23,230 nucleotides of DNA, from the NCBI GenBank assembly GCA_016844485.1, contig JAENIZ010000002.1, forward strand, positions 1 to 23,230, given 5' to 3'. Source of the stretch: Gammaproteobacteria bacterium (GTDB taxonomy: Bacteria; Pseudomonadota; Gammaproteobacteria; Eutrophobiales; Eutrophobiaceae). The notes under the pieces are model-generated. The model was given only the letters and a program-made list of their open reading frames with translations. It ran no database searches and had not been told where the DNA came from. Both the position numbers and the translations under genes were made by a program. Below are positions 1-6,881 of the stretch, piece by piece; within the stretch, counting starts at the first letter, position 1; each line of letters starts with the position of its first letter.

Positions 1-16
1 ATAAAAAGATTCGGAA

Positions 17-104
17 TTCGACAAATCGTCAGGATAGACGATTTGGGCGGACTTTAGTTCGCACGAAGTGCGAGCAACAAGGATGTTGCGAGTCAGTCTC
101 GCCG
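17..104 (+). repeat. Multi-hairpin repeat, copy 1 (short form)
   Basis: Copy 1 of a two-copy direct repeat. Its first 69 nt (17-85) match 182-250 with three differences, and its tail (87-104) matches 302-319 exactly. It folds as a string of short hairpins: 22-30/37-45 (9 bp, loop AGGATA), 48-52/57-61 (5 bp with one G-U pair), 61-64/68-71 (loop GAA), 74-78/85-89 (loop AAGGAT) and 88-92/98-102 (loop TCAGT). One of the differences between copies (T59 against C224) keeps its pair as G-U, and the other two (47/212 and 65/230) lie outside stems, which suggests selection on RNA structure. Two loops present GGA, and ACAAGGATGT at 76/77-86 resembles the known CsrA-binding consensus. Strand is set by the loops reading GGA. 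It may be the end of an sRNA or of a 3' UTR entering from the left edge. Confidence 0.75.
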
Positions 105-111
105 GCCGCGC

Positions 112-149
112 CAAATTAAAAAGGCCCTAAAACGGGCCTTTTTAATTTG
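112..149 (+). terminator. Strong bidirectional intrinsic terminator
   Basis: A perfect 16-bp inverted repeat (112-127 and 134-149) with a 6-nt loop TAAAAC. The GC core AGGCCC/GGGCCT is flanked by A-tract and T-tract arms, so it can terminate transcription in both directions. On the plus strand it directly follows hairpin-repeat copy 1, so an RNA carrying copy 1 would end here. Confidence 0.9.
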
Positions 150-181
150 CGTATCCGGGGAATTTGGTTCGAACTCACTAG

Positions 182-319
182 TTCGACAAATCGTCAGGAT
201 AGACGATTTGGACGGACTTTAGTCCGCACAAAGTGCGAGCAACAAGGATGATGTGCAGGATGCACGAATGTCGCGATGATATGGATATCAAAGAGCGACC
301 GTGCGAGTCAGTCTCGCCG
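182..319 (+). repeat. Multi-hairpin repeat, copy 2 (long form)
   Basis: Copy 2 of the repeat at 17-104, with an extra 51-nt block (251-301) that copy 1 lacks. Hairpins: 187-195/202-210 (loop AGGATA), 213-217/222-226, 226-229/233-236 (loop AAA), 253-256/262-265 (loop AGGAT), 270-274/295-299 enclosing 277-282/285-290 (tip GG within ATGGAT), and 303-307/313-317 (loop TCAGT). The extra block adds two more GGA-bearing hairpins, so the modules seem to vary by whole hairpins. No clean U-tract terminator follows; the nearest T-run (333-338) lies 15 nt past the last stem. An open reading frame (ATG at 248, stop at 368-370) crosses it but is explained by the repeat. It lies tail-to-tail with the coiled-coil gene. 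Confidence 0.75.
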
Positions 320-347
320 CATCTCTCGAATATTTTTTATGTAAACC

Positions 348-1394
348 TCACTCATTTGCCAGAATTTTAGCGGCATTTCCAGCATCACTTTCATTCATGT
401 TTTTTGAGAGTGCGCTCAAGACATTGCCGTCCAGTGGGCGGGTGATGTAATTATTCGCGGCCTGTATCACTGACAGGATATCTTCACTTTCCATGCCGGA
501 GATCAGTAATATCAATTCACTGCCGGATATCCCATCCGGGATGGTCGGGATTACACTCATAAGTATCTTCTTCCTGTCGGATGAATTGCGATTAGTCATT
601 GCATCATTAAGAGATTGCAGGCGGACAGAGCGATAGTCTTTTGTAGGAATATTTTTATTTGCTTTTTGTGTGGTTGTTGAACCGGATATTTTTTCTTCAG
701 GTTTTGGTACCGATTGATTTTCCAGTTTTGCAATTGTGTCTTTGTAAGTATTATTATCTGATTGTAGCTTGGTAATAAGTTGCATCTGATCTTTTAATTC
801 AGATTCCTTGCTGTTCAAATCTTCGCTTAGTGCCTTATTGTCCTTTTTCCATTTTTTAGCATCATGTGCATATTGTTGCTGGAGTTGTGTATATTCTTCA
901 GCAAGTTTTTCGTGTTCAAACTCCAGCCGAATGAAATCCTCTTCAATAAAACTTTTTGCCGCAAGCAACAGATTGTGATTTTCACTTTGTGTGTCTATAT
1001 CGACAGAATGCTGAAATTCCATCTCTGCGATTTTTGCAGCCAGCGTTTCATTCTCTAGTTTTGCCGCCTCATATCTTGATTCCCAGTCCATTTCTTCCAG
1101 AGAGGACAATTGTTCTTCAGCGGCAGTCAGCCGCTCAGAAAGCTCTGCCAGCTGCACCTCTGCTTTGAGTCTGATTTCCTGTGTTTTGGAAAAATTATCT
1201 ACCAGCTGATGATTTATTTTTAATTGTCTCGCCAGCTGTTGTTCCAGTGATTCAATTCTTTCATTACGTGAATTTTGTTGGTCTATCCAGACGTAGGTCA
1301 AAACAATGGTGAAAATTGCCACAGTCACAATAGTGAGTGACCATAAATTACGGCGGGATATTGGTATTTTCCACATGTATGGGATTTTGGACAT
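348..1394 (-). CDS. Membrane-anchored coiled-coil protein, unknown function
   Basis: About 348 aa. I chose the ATG at 1394; a TTG at 1412 would add six residues, and neither has a good ribosome binding site. Near the N-terminus one hydrophobic segment (LWSLTIVTVAIFTIVLTYVW) follows an Arg/Lys-rich stretch, so the protein is probably an inner-membrane anchor with a periplasmic body. Residues from about 40 to 235 are almost pure heptad-like coiled coil rich in Glu, Lys, Gln and Leu. A Ser/Thr/Lys linker leads to a compact C-terminal domain of about 80 residues with the segment IPTIPDGISGSELILLISGM and a run of short helices. I do not recognise the family. It lies downstream of dsbA on the same strand with an 85-bp gap. 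A scaffold or envelope-organising role would be a guess. Confidence 0.75.
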   Translation of the reverse strand: MSKIPYMWKIPISRRNLWSLTIVTVAIFTIVLTYVWIDQQNSRNERIESLEQQLARQLKINHQLVDNFSKTQEIRLKAEVQLAELSERLTAAEEQLSSLEEMDWESRYEAAKLENETLAAKIAEMEFQHSVDIDTQSENHNLLLAAKSFIEEDFIRLEFEHEKLAEEYTQLQQQYAHDAKKWKKDNKALSEDLNSKESELKDQMQLITKLQSDNNTYKDTIAKLENQSVPKPEEKISGSTTTQKANKNIPTKDYRSVRLQSLNDAMTNRNSSDRKKILMSVIPTIPDGISGSELILLISGMESEDILSVIQAANNYITRPLDGNVLSALSKNMNESDAGNAAKILANE

Positions 1395-1479
1395 CAACCA
1401 ATCCAATATCAAATGGTAATTTGAAGTTTTAATGCTTAAACCAGGTAAGATAATCGCGGAGAGCTTCTATCTGAGTAGA

Positions 1480-2118
1480 TCATTCCTGGGCTATGTTGCC
1501 ATCCCTTTCTTTTTCGACGAGCTGGTCAATTATCGTAATCAAATCTTCATACCCTCCTGCCATTGTGGTGCTGGTAAGGTATTTGCCATTAACAATTATC
1601 GAGGGCACTCCTGTTATTTTGTAGCGTTGTCCCATAACAAAAGATTCCTTGATTTTGACTTCGACCTCTTCTGAATTATATATTTTGGTGAACTCTCCGG
1701 CATCTACACCATGGTTTGTAAAAAATATTTTAAGACTTTTTTCATCAAATATCTGTTCACGATTCTTATGGATTGCATCGAACAATGGTTTGTGTATCTG
1801 ATCGACAATACCGAGCTTTTCCGCTGTAAAATAGGCCTTGGCATGGGGGATCCAATTTTTTCCCAGGATAGCGGGCATGCGGCGAAACTCAACATCATCA
1901 GATTTATTCTTGAGCCAGCTATCCAAATAAGGCTCCAGATCATAACAGTGTGGGCAACCGTACCAGAACAACTCCAGTACTTCAATTTTATCGCCTGTTT
2001 GTGTGGGTTGCGGTGGTGTAACCGGCTGATATGCATCTTGTGCTTGAAGCTTCCCAGTCCCTGTGGAGAAAAGCAGCAGAATGGTTAATGCACTGATCCA
2101 GTAAGTTTTTAGTTTCAT
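1480..2118 (-). CDS. dsbA: Thiol:disulfide interchange protein DsbA
   Basis: 212 aa periplasmic disulfide oxidase of the thioredoxin-fold DsbA family; it donates disulfides to secreted proteins and is reoxidised by DsbB. A signal peptide (Lys-rich start, hydrophobic core, AQA-type end near residue 27) precedes the active site CPHC at residues 55-58, which is the classical DsbA dipeptide, in the context FWYGCPHC. The cis-proline loop is GVPS (170-173). Length is normal. The order engB, cytochrome c4, dsbA is a familiar gammaproteobacterial arrangement, which supports the call. The start is preceded by GGGAAAA at a suitable distance. Confidence 0.95.
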   Translation of the reverse strand: MKLKTYWISALTILLLFSTGTGKLQAQDAYQPVTPPQPTQTGDKIEVLELFWYGCPHCYDLEPYLDSWLKNKSDDVEFRRMPAILGKNWIPHAKAYFTAEKLGIVDQIHKPLFDAIHKNREQIFDEKSLKIFFTNHGVDAGEFTKIYNSEEVEVKIKESFVMGQRYKITGVPSIIVNGKYLTSTTMAGGYEDLITIIDQLVEKERDGNIAQE

Positions 2119-2342
2119 GAAATTTTCCCGATGACATTATAGTAAAATGTTGATGGTCATTTTTATAACGATTTTACGTGATTGTTAAGCTTAGATGATG
2201 TTATCAGGTATTTGTTGCATACAGGCGTCTGCATGCCAAGAGGATAAAATTGCTTAACTTGATTTCCTTATTAAACAGCGCAAACTTGAAACATTAACTA
2301 ATGATGATGAAATTTGCTAATCGATAGTTTCGAATCAGGTCC

Positions 2343-2935
2343 TTAGTGTAATCCCTGAGCGTATTCCGATACGGCCTTTATTTCTTCATCCGTCATCCTG
2401 CCCACGATGGTACGCAATCGTTTGTACGCGCATCTTCACGGAAGGCCTTCAACTGGGCCTGAATATAGGCCGCATGTTGTCCTCCCAGTGCGGGATAGCG
2501 TGCCGCAGGATTACCGCGCCCTGTTGGCCCATGGCAGGCCAGACATGCCGGTACACCGGCATCAATATTGCCCGCCCGATAGATTTTCGCACCGAGATCC
2601 AGCATGTCCGGGTCAGCTTTACCATGTTTTATTTTTTGACTGGTAAAATATGCGGCCAGGTCTGCAATGTCTTGTTCACCAAGATTTGCTGCCATAGGCG
2701 ACATTAGATCGTTTTTTCTGTTGCCGGTATTGTAATCATGAAGTTGTTTACTGATGTATTCGGCATGCTGCCCGGCCAGTTTGGGCCAGATGGGATTAAT
2801 ACTATTTCCGTCAACGGCATGACATGCCGCGCAGATCTGGGCCTTTTGTTTACCCGCTTCCGGATCGCCGGCAGCAAAACTGTTGGGCGCAATATGCACC
2901 AGGAAAAAAAAGATAATGTAACGGTATTTCGGCAT
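2343..2935 (-). pseudogene. Cytochrome c4, frameshifted near its C-terminus
   Basis: Periplasmic dihaem cytochrome c4, normally an electron donor to terminal oxidases. The signal peptide ends near residue 22 (FAA). Heme motif 1 is CAACH (35-39) with its Met ligand in NDLMSPMAANL; heme motif 2 is CLACH (131-135). The frame is intact to ARTND (residue 173, base 2417), then runs into CVPSWAG and a stop at 2393. The proper C-terminus is present in another frame at 2414-2343: RTIVGRMTDEEI, then KAVSEYAQGLH, then TAA. Compared with Pseudomonas stutzeri c4 as I recall it (RTNDGDTMIMRG), about six residues holding the second heme's axial Met are missing; two stray bases remain, so about 16 nt were lost. 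The result is a truncated protein lacking the Met ligand, or a sequencing or assembly error. Confidence 0.85.
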
Positions 2936-3100
2936 TATTCTATTGTATCCGGATCAGGCAGATATTCTATATAAGTCACTTCAGCCTAATTAGTCAAAAT
3001 TTAAAACGAAACAGTAACATTGGTAATGTTGGCACGCAATTTTGTGTGATATGGGTAACCATAGTAGCAGGATATTCATACATTAAAGGCAGGATTAACG

Positions 3101-3727
3101 ATGTTAAAAATCAGATATGACAAGGCCAGATTTCTGCTAAGCGCCCATACTATTGCCCAATTCCCGGAGGATGACGGTATTGAAGTGGCATTTGCCGGGC
3201 GGTCCAATGTCGGAAAATCAAGCGCCATCAATGCGATTACGGGGAATCATCGGCTTGCAAGAACCAGTAAAACTCCGGGCCGGACCCGGCAACTGAATTT
3301 TTTTGAGTTTGAACCCCATATCCGCATGGTTGATCTGCCGGGTTATGGTTATGCGCGGGTATCGGCAAAGATGAAACAACATTGGGGCAATACCTTAACC
3401 GGTTATTTTGAAGGCAGGCGATCATTAACCGGCCTTATGTTAATCATGGATATCCGGCATCCTCTAACGGCATTTGATGAACAGGTGCTGGATTGGTGTC
3501 AGGCAGCGGGTATGCGTGTACATATCTTGCTAAATAAGGCCGACAAGCTGTCACGTGTCACAGGTTTAACGGTGCTTCAGACAGTCCGCAACCAGTTCGC
3601 TGAAAAGCAGGTTACTGTACAGTTATTTTCCGCCATGAAACAAACAGGCGTGGATGAGGCAAGACAGGTGTTGAATGACTGGTTTGAACAGAAAAAGGCA
3701 AATCATGGATTAACCACCGGGGACTAG
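3101..3727 (+). CDS. engB: Ribosome biogenesis GTPase EngB (YihA/YsxC)
   Basis: 208 aa TRAFAC-class GTPase needed for large-subunit ribosome assembly. G-motifs in order: G1 GRSNVGKS (33-40), the Thr-rich switch TSKTPGRTRQLNFF (55-68), G3 DLPGYG (78-83), G4 NKAD (145-148) and a G5-like FSA near residue 182. Length matches the family. The ATG at 3101 has AGGA about nine bases upstream. It is divergent from the cytochrome c4/dsbA pair, sharing a 165-bp intergenic region that contains a small hairpin (3016-3030). Downstream lies a long non-coding segment rather than another gene. Confidence 0.97.
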   Translation: MLKIRYDKARFLLSAHTIAQFPEDDGIEVAFAGRSNVGKSSAINAITGNHRLARTSKTPGRTRQLNFFEFEPHIRMVDLPGYGYARVSAKMKQHWGNTLTGYFEGRRSLTGLMLIMDIRHPLTAFDEQVLDWCQAAGMRVHILLNKADKLSRVTGLTVLQTVRNQFAEKQVTVQLFSAMKQTGVDEARQVLNDWFEQKKANHGLTTGD

Positions 3728-3730
3728 GCA

Positions 3731-3780
3731 AAAAAAAACGGCCCCGGATGTCACAAGGGGAGGGAGGGCATACCGGGGCC
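3731..3780 (-). terminator. Intrinsic terminator reading on the minus strand
   Basis: GC stem GGCCCCGG (3740-3747) pairs with CCGGGGCC (3773-3780) around a 25-nt loop. On the minus strand the stem is followed by one G and eight T (A-run at 3731-3738), which is the canonical terminator shape. It lies just past the 3' end of engB and would stop antisense transcription into engB, coming either from the M48 gene 450 bp away or from an unannotated minus-strand RNA in 3780-4235. On the plus strand no U-tract follows. Confidence 0.75.
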
Positions 3781-3922
3781 AAATATACCCGGCTGGGGAG
3801 ACCGGGATTCTTTGTTCCCGTCCTTGGGAGGAAAAACGGGAAATCTTGTGTATATCAATTTGAATAACCCATTAAGCAAAAGTTCAGTTTTTGTGCAGCT
3901 TATGACCTTGAATGGGTTTTTT
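3740..3922 (+). other. Stacked hairpins with purine-rich GGGAG loops downstream of engB
   Basis: Non-coding. Three hairpins follow one another on the plus strand: 3740-3747/3773-3780 (loop contains AGGGGAGGGAGGG), 3788-3792/3802-3806 (loop CTGGGGAGA) and 3815-3821/3836-3842 (loop CCTTGGGAGGAAAA). Every loop carries GGGAG or GGGGA. A fourth, looser inverted repeat AACCCATT (3866-3873) / AATGGGTT (about 3911-3918) ends in a T-run and could be a plus-strand terminator. This may be a structured 3' UTR of engB or a separate small RNA. I see no open frame in it and match no RNA family. Confidence 0.5.
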
Positions 3923-4135
3923 ATGCACAATCATGGCCGCTGATCAAGGTATACAACGTTAGTAATCCTTAACATACATCTGTAAACCATATGAGTTTGT
4001 GCAACTTATTGAATTACATTATAAAATCAGTATTGGTTAATTTTTAACAAATTTGTCATGATTATATTGATTATGCCGGAAACCGTCTTATGTGCTCATT
4101 TCATCCACAAAGTTATCCACTGAAAATGTGGATAA
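3847..4135. other. DnaA-box-like cluster with AT-rich segment (possible origin or DnaA titration site)
   Basis: Against the DnaA box TTATNCACA, this non-coding segment shows a perfect site at 3921-3929 (plus, TTATGCACA), a perfect site at 4127-4135 (minus, TTATCCACA), and one-mismatch sites at 3847-3855 (minus), 4101-4109 (plus, TCATCCACA) and 4113-4121 (plus, TTATCCACT). The last two plus 4127 lie within 35 bp, and 4113-4120/4128-4135 form an inverted repeat. The stretch 3955-4080 between them is visibly AT-rich. Two GATC sites (3942, 4141) are present. No dnaA, dnaN, gidA or rpmH lies in the window, so calling it oriC is inference; a DnaA-titrating or regulatory cluster is the alternative. 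Confidence 0.45.
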
Positions 4136-4235
4136 GGGCTGATCAATAATTATGGCAATGGCTTAAACAAGCAAGATTAGAAACAGGGTTAACAAGATTG
4201 TTTAACTTTACCTCTGTGTAATTCTGAAAAAAGGC

Positions 4236-5696
4236 CTATTCAACGACCTTTAACAACATCCCTGCCTGGGGCTCGCCATTGGGGAACATACCGTTAAGCA
4301 AGCGTAATTTTTCTTCTGAATAGGTTTCCAAAGGCGAGCTTTGTGCCAATGCAGCGAAAGTTGTATCACTACCAACCTCTATGGTTTTCAGGCGTAAAGG
4401 TTTTGCCAGAATGCGCTCATTGCTGGTTATGGCATGAAAGCTTTGCGCGGTTTCCAGGAAATAGCTGTCGAATTCGGCAGTGCCCCCGGGGTCTTTGGCG
4501 ACGCCGACCAGGATGTAGGCCTGATTATTGAAGTAGATCACCGTAAAACGCCACGTTCGTTTACCATCGCTTGTGTTAACGGGGGCAAGGCCGGTATGTG
4601 CATCCGAACCGTGGATGTTCAGGGGTGCGTCATTAGTGAGGTGTTGCAATCCAAGGCGGGTCTCCATGAACTCCCGGGGCGAGATGCGTTCATTGATATC
4701 TTCCATACCCAATTGCATTAATGCCACCCCGTTTGGGGCACTGATAGCCAGCCGGTCCGGGTGATTCATGATGTTCCAGCCATGCGGCATCTGCATGGCA
4801 AAACCCAGTTTTTCATGATAGAAATTTCTGCCGCGCACGATCCCCTGTTCCGGACTGTCGCCGAACACCAGACCATTCATCTTGTCCATGTAGATCTCTC
4901 TGCCGATGAAATTAGATGGCGTATTCCGGTATTTGTCGGCGTGGGCAATGACCTCCTGCAAGCGGGCATCACTGTCAGGATGGGTGGAAAACAAACCATG
5001 ATATATATTTGGCTCCCTGCCTTCAGCCCTGGCGGCCTGGGTTTCAAACAATTCCTGGTTTTTCAGAACGCGAATGACATCCAGCATTGCCTGCGGGTTG
5101 TAATCGGTGCGCGCGAGATATTCTGCGCCGAGCTGGTCAGCTTCGAGCTCATGTTCCCGGCCATAGCCGCGTAACAGGGCGGTACCGAATATCTGCACCA
5201 GCTGATTCCCCGCGGAATTCATTCCCGGGATAAGGATCGCACCCAGAGTGGCGCCAATATTGGCAAGTTGTGCCGCGCTGTACTGTCTGACTGAATGCCT
5301 GGCTGTAACATGGCCGATCTCATGTCCTACTACTGCGGCAAGTTCGGCTTCAGAATTCAGATAGCTCATCAAGCCACGGGTGATATAGATATAACCGCCG
5401 GGCAAGGCGAAGGCGTTGACTTCCTTGCTATCCAGCACAGTAAAACGGTAGATCAAGTTGTTACGATGGCTGTTTGCGGCAAGGCGTTCACCAACTTTTT
5501 GCACATAGGACTGCAGCTCAGGATCATCGTAGACTCCGTATTGTTGAAGTACCTGTTGGTGGGATTTACGGCCTAACGCAATCTCGTCCTGCTCGGACAT
5601 CAGCACCAGATCCTGCTGTCCGGTTACCGGATTGACCGCACAACCGAAACTGGCAAGCAAGGTTATTACCAGGATGATATAAATTAATTGTCGCAT
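4236..5696 (-). CDS. M48-family metalloprotease, probable lipoprotein
   Basis: 486 aa zinc protease of the M48 (Ste24/HtpX-like) clan. The N-terminus is a signal peptide ending in ASFGC, so Cys19 is a plausible lipidation site with a slightly atypical lipobox. The zinc motif HEIGH is at 125-129 and the third ligand is in EHELEAD (about 181-187), as in ExxxD of this clan. After the protease domain (about 30-260) comes a second domain of about 220 residues ending in TIEVGSDTTFAALAQ and NGMFPNGEP, resembling the C-terminal domain of larger periplasmic M48 proteins such as the COG4784 type. It probably acts on outer-membrane or periplasmic substrates in envelope quality control. It lacks TPR repeats, so it is not BepA itself. 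Confidence 0.9.
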   Translation of the reverse strand: MRQLIYIILVITLLASFGCAVNPVTGQQDLVLMSEQDEIALGRKSHQQVLQQYGVYDDPELQSYVQKVGERLAANSHRNNLIYRFTVLDSKEVNAFALPGGYIYITRGLMSYLNSEAELAAVVGHEIGHVTARHSVRQYSAAQLANIGATLGAILIPGMNSAGNQLVQIFGTALLRGYGREHELEADQLGAEYLARTDYNPQAMLDVIRVLKNQELFETQAARAEGREPNIYHGLFSTHPDSDARLQEVIAHADKYRNTPSNFIGREIYMDKMNGLVFGDSPEQGIVRGRNFYHEKLGFAMQMPHGWNIMNHPDRLAISAPNGVALMQLGMEDINERISPREFMETRLGLQHLTNDAPLNIHGSDAHTGLAPVNTSDGKRTWRFTVIYFNNQAYILVGVAKDPGGTAEFDSYFLETAQSFHAITSNERILAKPLRLKTIEVGSDTTFAALAQSSPLETYSEEKLRLLNGMFPNGEPQAGMLLKVVE

Positions 5697-5727
5697 AACC
5701 GGATCTTATGACATGGAGATAAAAAGA

Positions 5728-6612
5728 TCAGTTCCCGCCAGGCACGCCTGTGATATTGAGATCCACGGGATGACGAATCCTCATACGATATTCCCGGTTA
5801 CGATACTCTATAAAGCCACGGGCCTGGATCTCTTTGCCTGCATAATCAGAAAAAACAAGATCATCAAAATTATCTAAATCATCTCGTGCTATTCGCAGAG
5901 CAACATGCGGCGCCAGATTGATCCAGATCGCTGATCTGCTTTCCCCGATGCGTGATATTGTTCCTGTCACAATACGATAACCCAGATCACGTGGAGTGAG
6001 CTGCGTTGCCTGGACAGGCTGGTACTGTGGCAAGGACCAGATGCCATGCCCATGCTCATAGGCGAAATCCGCACCGGCTTGATAACATGCCAGAAAGCCC
6101 AGATTGGGCGGGATAGTCAAAGGGGCGGCCATACCCTGCCTTAACACTAATAACTGTATATTGGTACCGTCATCCAGAAACAGGTGGGCAAGCGTACGTC
6201 CATACTTATCATATCTTTGGGCATCATAATGCAGGCGTATGTTTGGAAATTGATTCAAGATTTTGCTGAGGTAATTTTGTGCCTGGACGGCCCCGGGTTG
6301 TGAAGATTCACCATCATGCCCAATTTCAGGTGTATTAATCCCGATGAGACGAATATGGCGATCGTCAGTAAGGATAACGGTATCGCCATCGATCACATGT
6401 TTTATTTTTACAGTTTCATGATAGGCAGTGGTGTTGCATGAAGCATCTATTACCCCGCTTGTTGCATGGGTGGCATGTGAAAAAACAAATATTGCACAGG
6501 CAAATAAACAGGCGGGAATGAAAAAGCGCCCGGTAAGGGCGCCTATATAGTCAAAGATGCCTGACCTGTTACCTTTATTACATACCGTATTTGCGGCGGA
6601 ATTTATCAACAC
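5728..6612 (-). CDS. SNase-like (thermonuclease) secreted nuclease
   Basis: Staphylococcal-nuclease-fold protein. Active-site signatures are VIDGDTV, RLIGINTPE (Arg and Glu of the catalytic set; the usual Asp is Asn here, as in many bacterial members) and YDKYGR. A second OB-like domain follows (LGYRIVTGTISRI to HPVDLNI). A hydrophobic export signal (FFIPACLFACAIFVFS then HATHA) precedes the mature protein. The start is unclear: no in-frame ATG exists after rpmE ends. Options are GTG at 6612 or TTG at 6609, both inside rpmE, or a rare ATT at 6519 just after the rpmE terminator. I list the GTG. Pseudomonas also has a nuclease gene beside rpmE. Periplasmic DNA/RNA degradation is likely. Confidence 0.82.
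   Translation of the reverse strand: MLINSAANTVCNKGNRSGIFDYIGALTGRFFIPACLFACAIFVFSHATHATSGVIDASCNTTAYHETVKIKHVIDGDTVILTDDRHIRLIGINTPEIGHDGESSQPGAVQAQNYLSKILNQFPNIRLHYDAQRYDKYGRTLAHLFLDDGTNIQLLVLRQGMAAPLTIPPNLGFLACYQAGADFAYEHGHGIWSLPQYQPVQATQLTPRDLGYRIVTGTISRIGESRSAIWINLAPHVALRIARDDLDNFDDLVFSDYAGKEIQARGFIEYRNREYRMRIRHPVDLNITGVPGGN
6521..6542 (-). terminator. Intrinsic terminator of rpmE
   Basis: On the minus strand GCGCCC (6542-6537), loop TTACC, GGGCGC (6531-6526), then TTTTT (6525-6521). It lies 36 bases past the rpmE stop and inside the open frame of the downstream nuclease, so nuclease expression must depend on read-through, on a start after the hairpin, or on its own promoter. Confidence 0.88.
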
Positions 6613-6778
6613 GCCCGGTTGTATCCAGTATTTTCTGTTGCCCCGTATAAAATGGATGGCACTGGGAACAGACTTCAATATGCAGGTCCCCACTATAGGT
6701 AGAACGGGTTTTAAAGGTGCTCCCGCAACTGCAGGCCACTGTGAGTTCCTGGTATGCAGGATGAATTTCTTTTTTCAT
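6578..6778 (-). CDS. rpmE: 50S ribosomal protein L31, zinc-binding type
   Basis: 66 aa. Starts MKKEIHPAYQELTVACSCG and ends VDKFRRKYGM, typical L31. Cysteines at 16, 18, 37 and 40 (CSC and CSQC) form the zinc site, so this is the C+ form that is normally replaced by a zinc-free paralogue under zinc starvation. A terminator follows at 6521-6542. It is a large-subunit protein involved in bridging the subunits. Confidence 0.97.
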   Translation of the reverse strand: MKKEIHPAYQELTVACSCGSTFKTRSTYSGDLHIEVCSQCHPFYTGQQKILDTTGRVDKFRRKYGM

Positions 6779-6881
6779 AGTTAATCGTCTGAAATACCGG
6801 AATAAATGTTTACCGGAGGGCCGGGGAGTTTATTCGAAACCTTTGTGTCACGCAAATGAAATTTCCGGCCATCCGGATTGT

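Noticed and set aside
165..190. GGTTCGAA next to repeat copy 2, resembling a tRNA T-loop
   Set aside because: No acceptor stem, anticodon arm or CCA end can be built around it.
248..370. Short open reading frame on the plus strand through repeat copy 2 (about 40 codons)
   Set aside because: It lies wholly in the hairpin repeat and runs into the 3' end of the coiled-coil gene; no Shine-Dalgarno, and the RNA structure explains the conservation.
1711..2088. 125-codon plus-strand ORF opposite dsbA
   Set aside because: Antisense shadow of a clearly identified dsbA gene.
4761..5174. 137-codon plus-strand ORF opposite the M48 protease
   Set aside because: Antisense shadow; the M48 frame has all catalytic motifs.
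6864..6877. TCCGG/CCGGA hairpin after xth as a minus-strand terminator
   Set aside because: Only 5 bp with no real U-tract; too weak to call.
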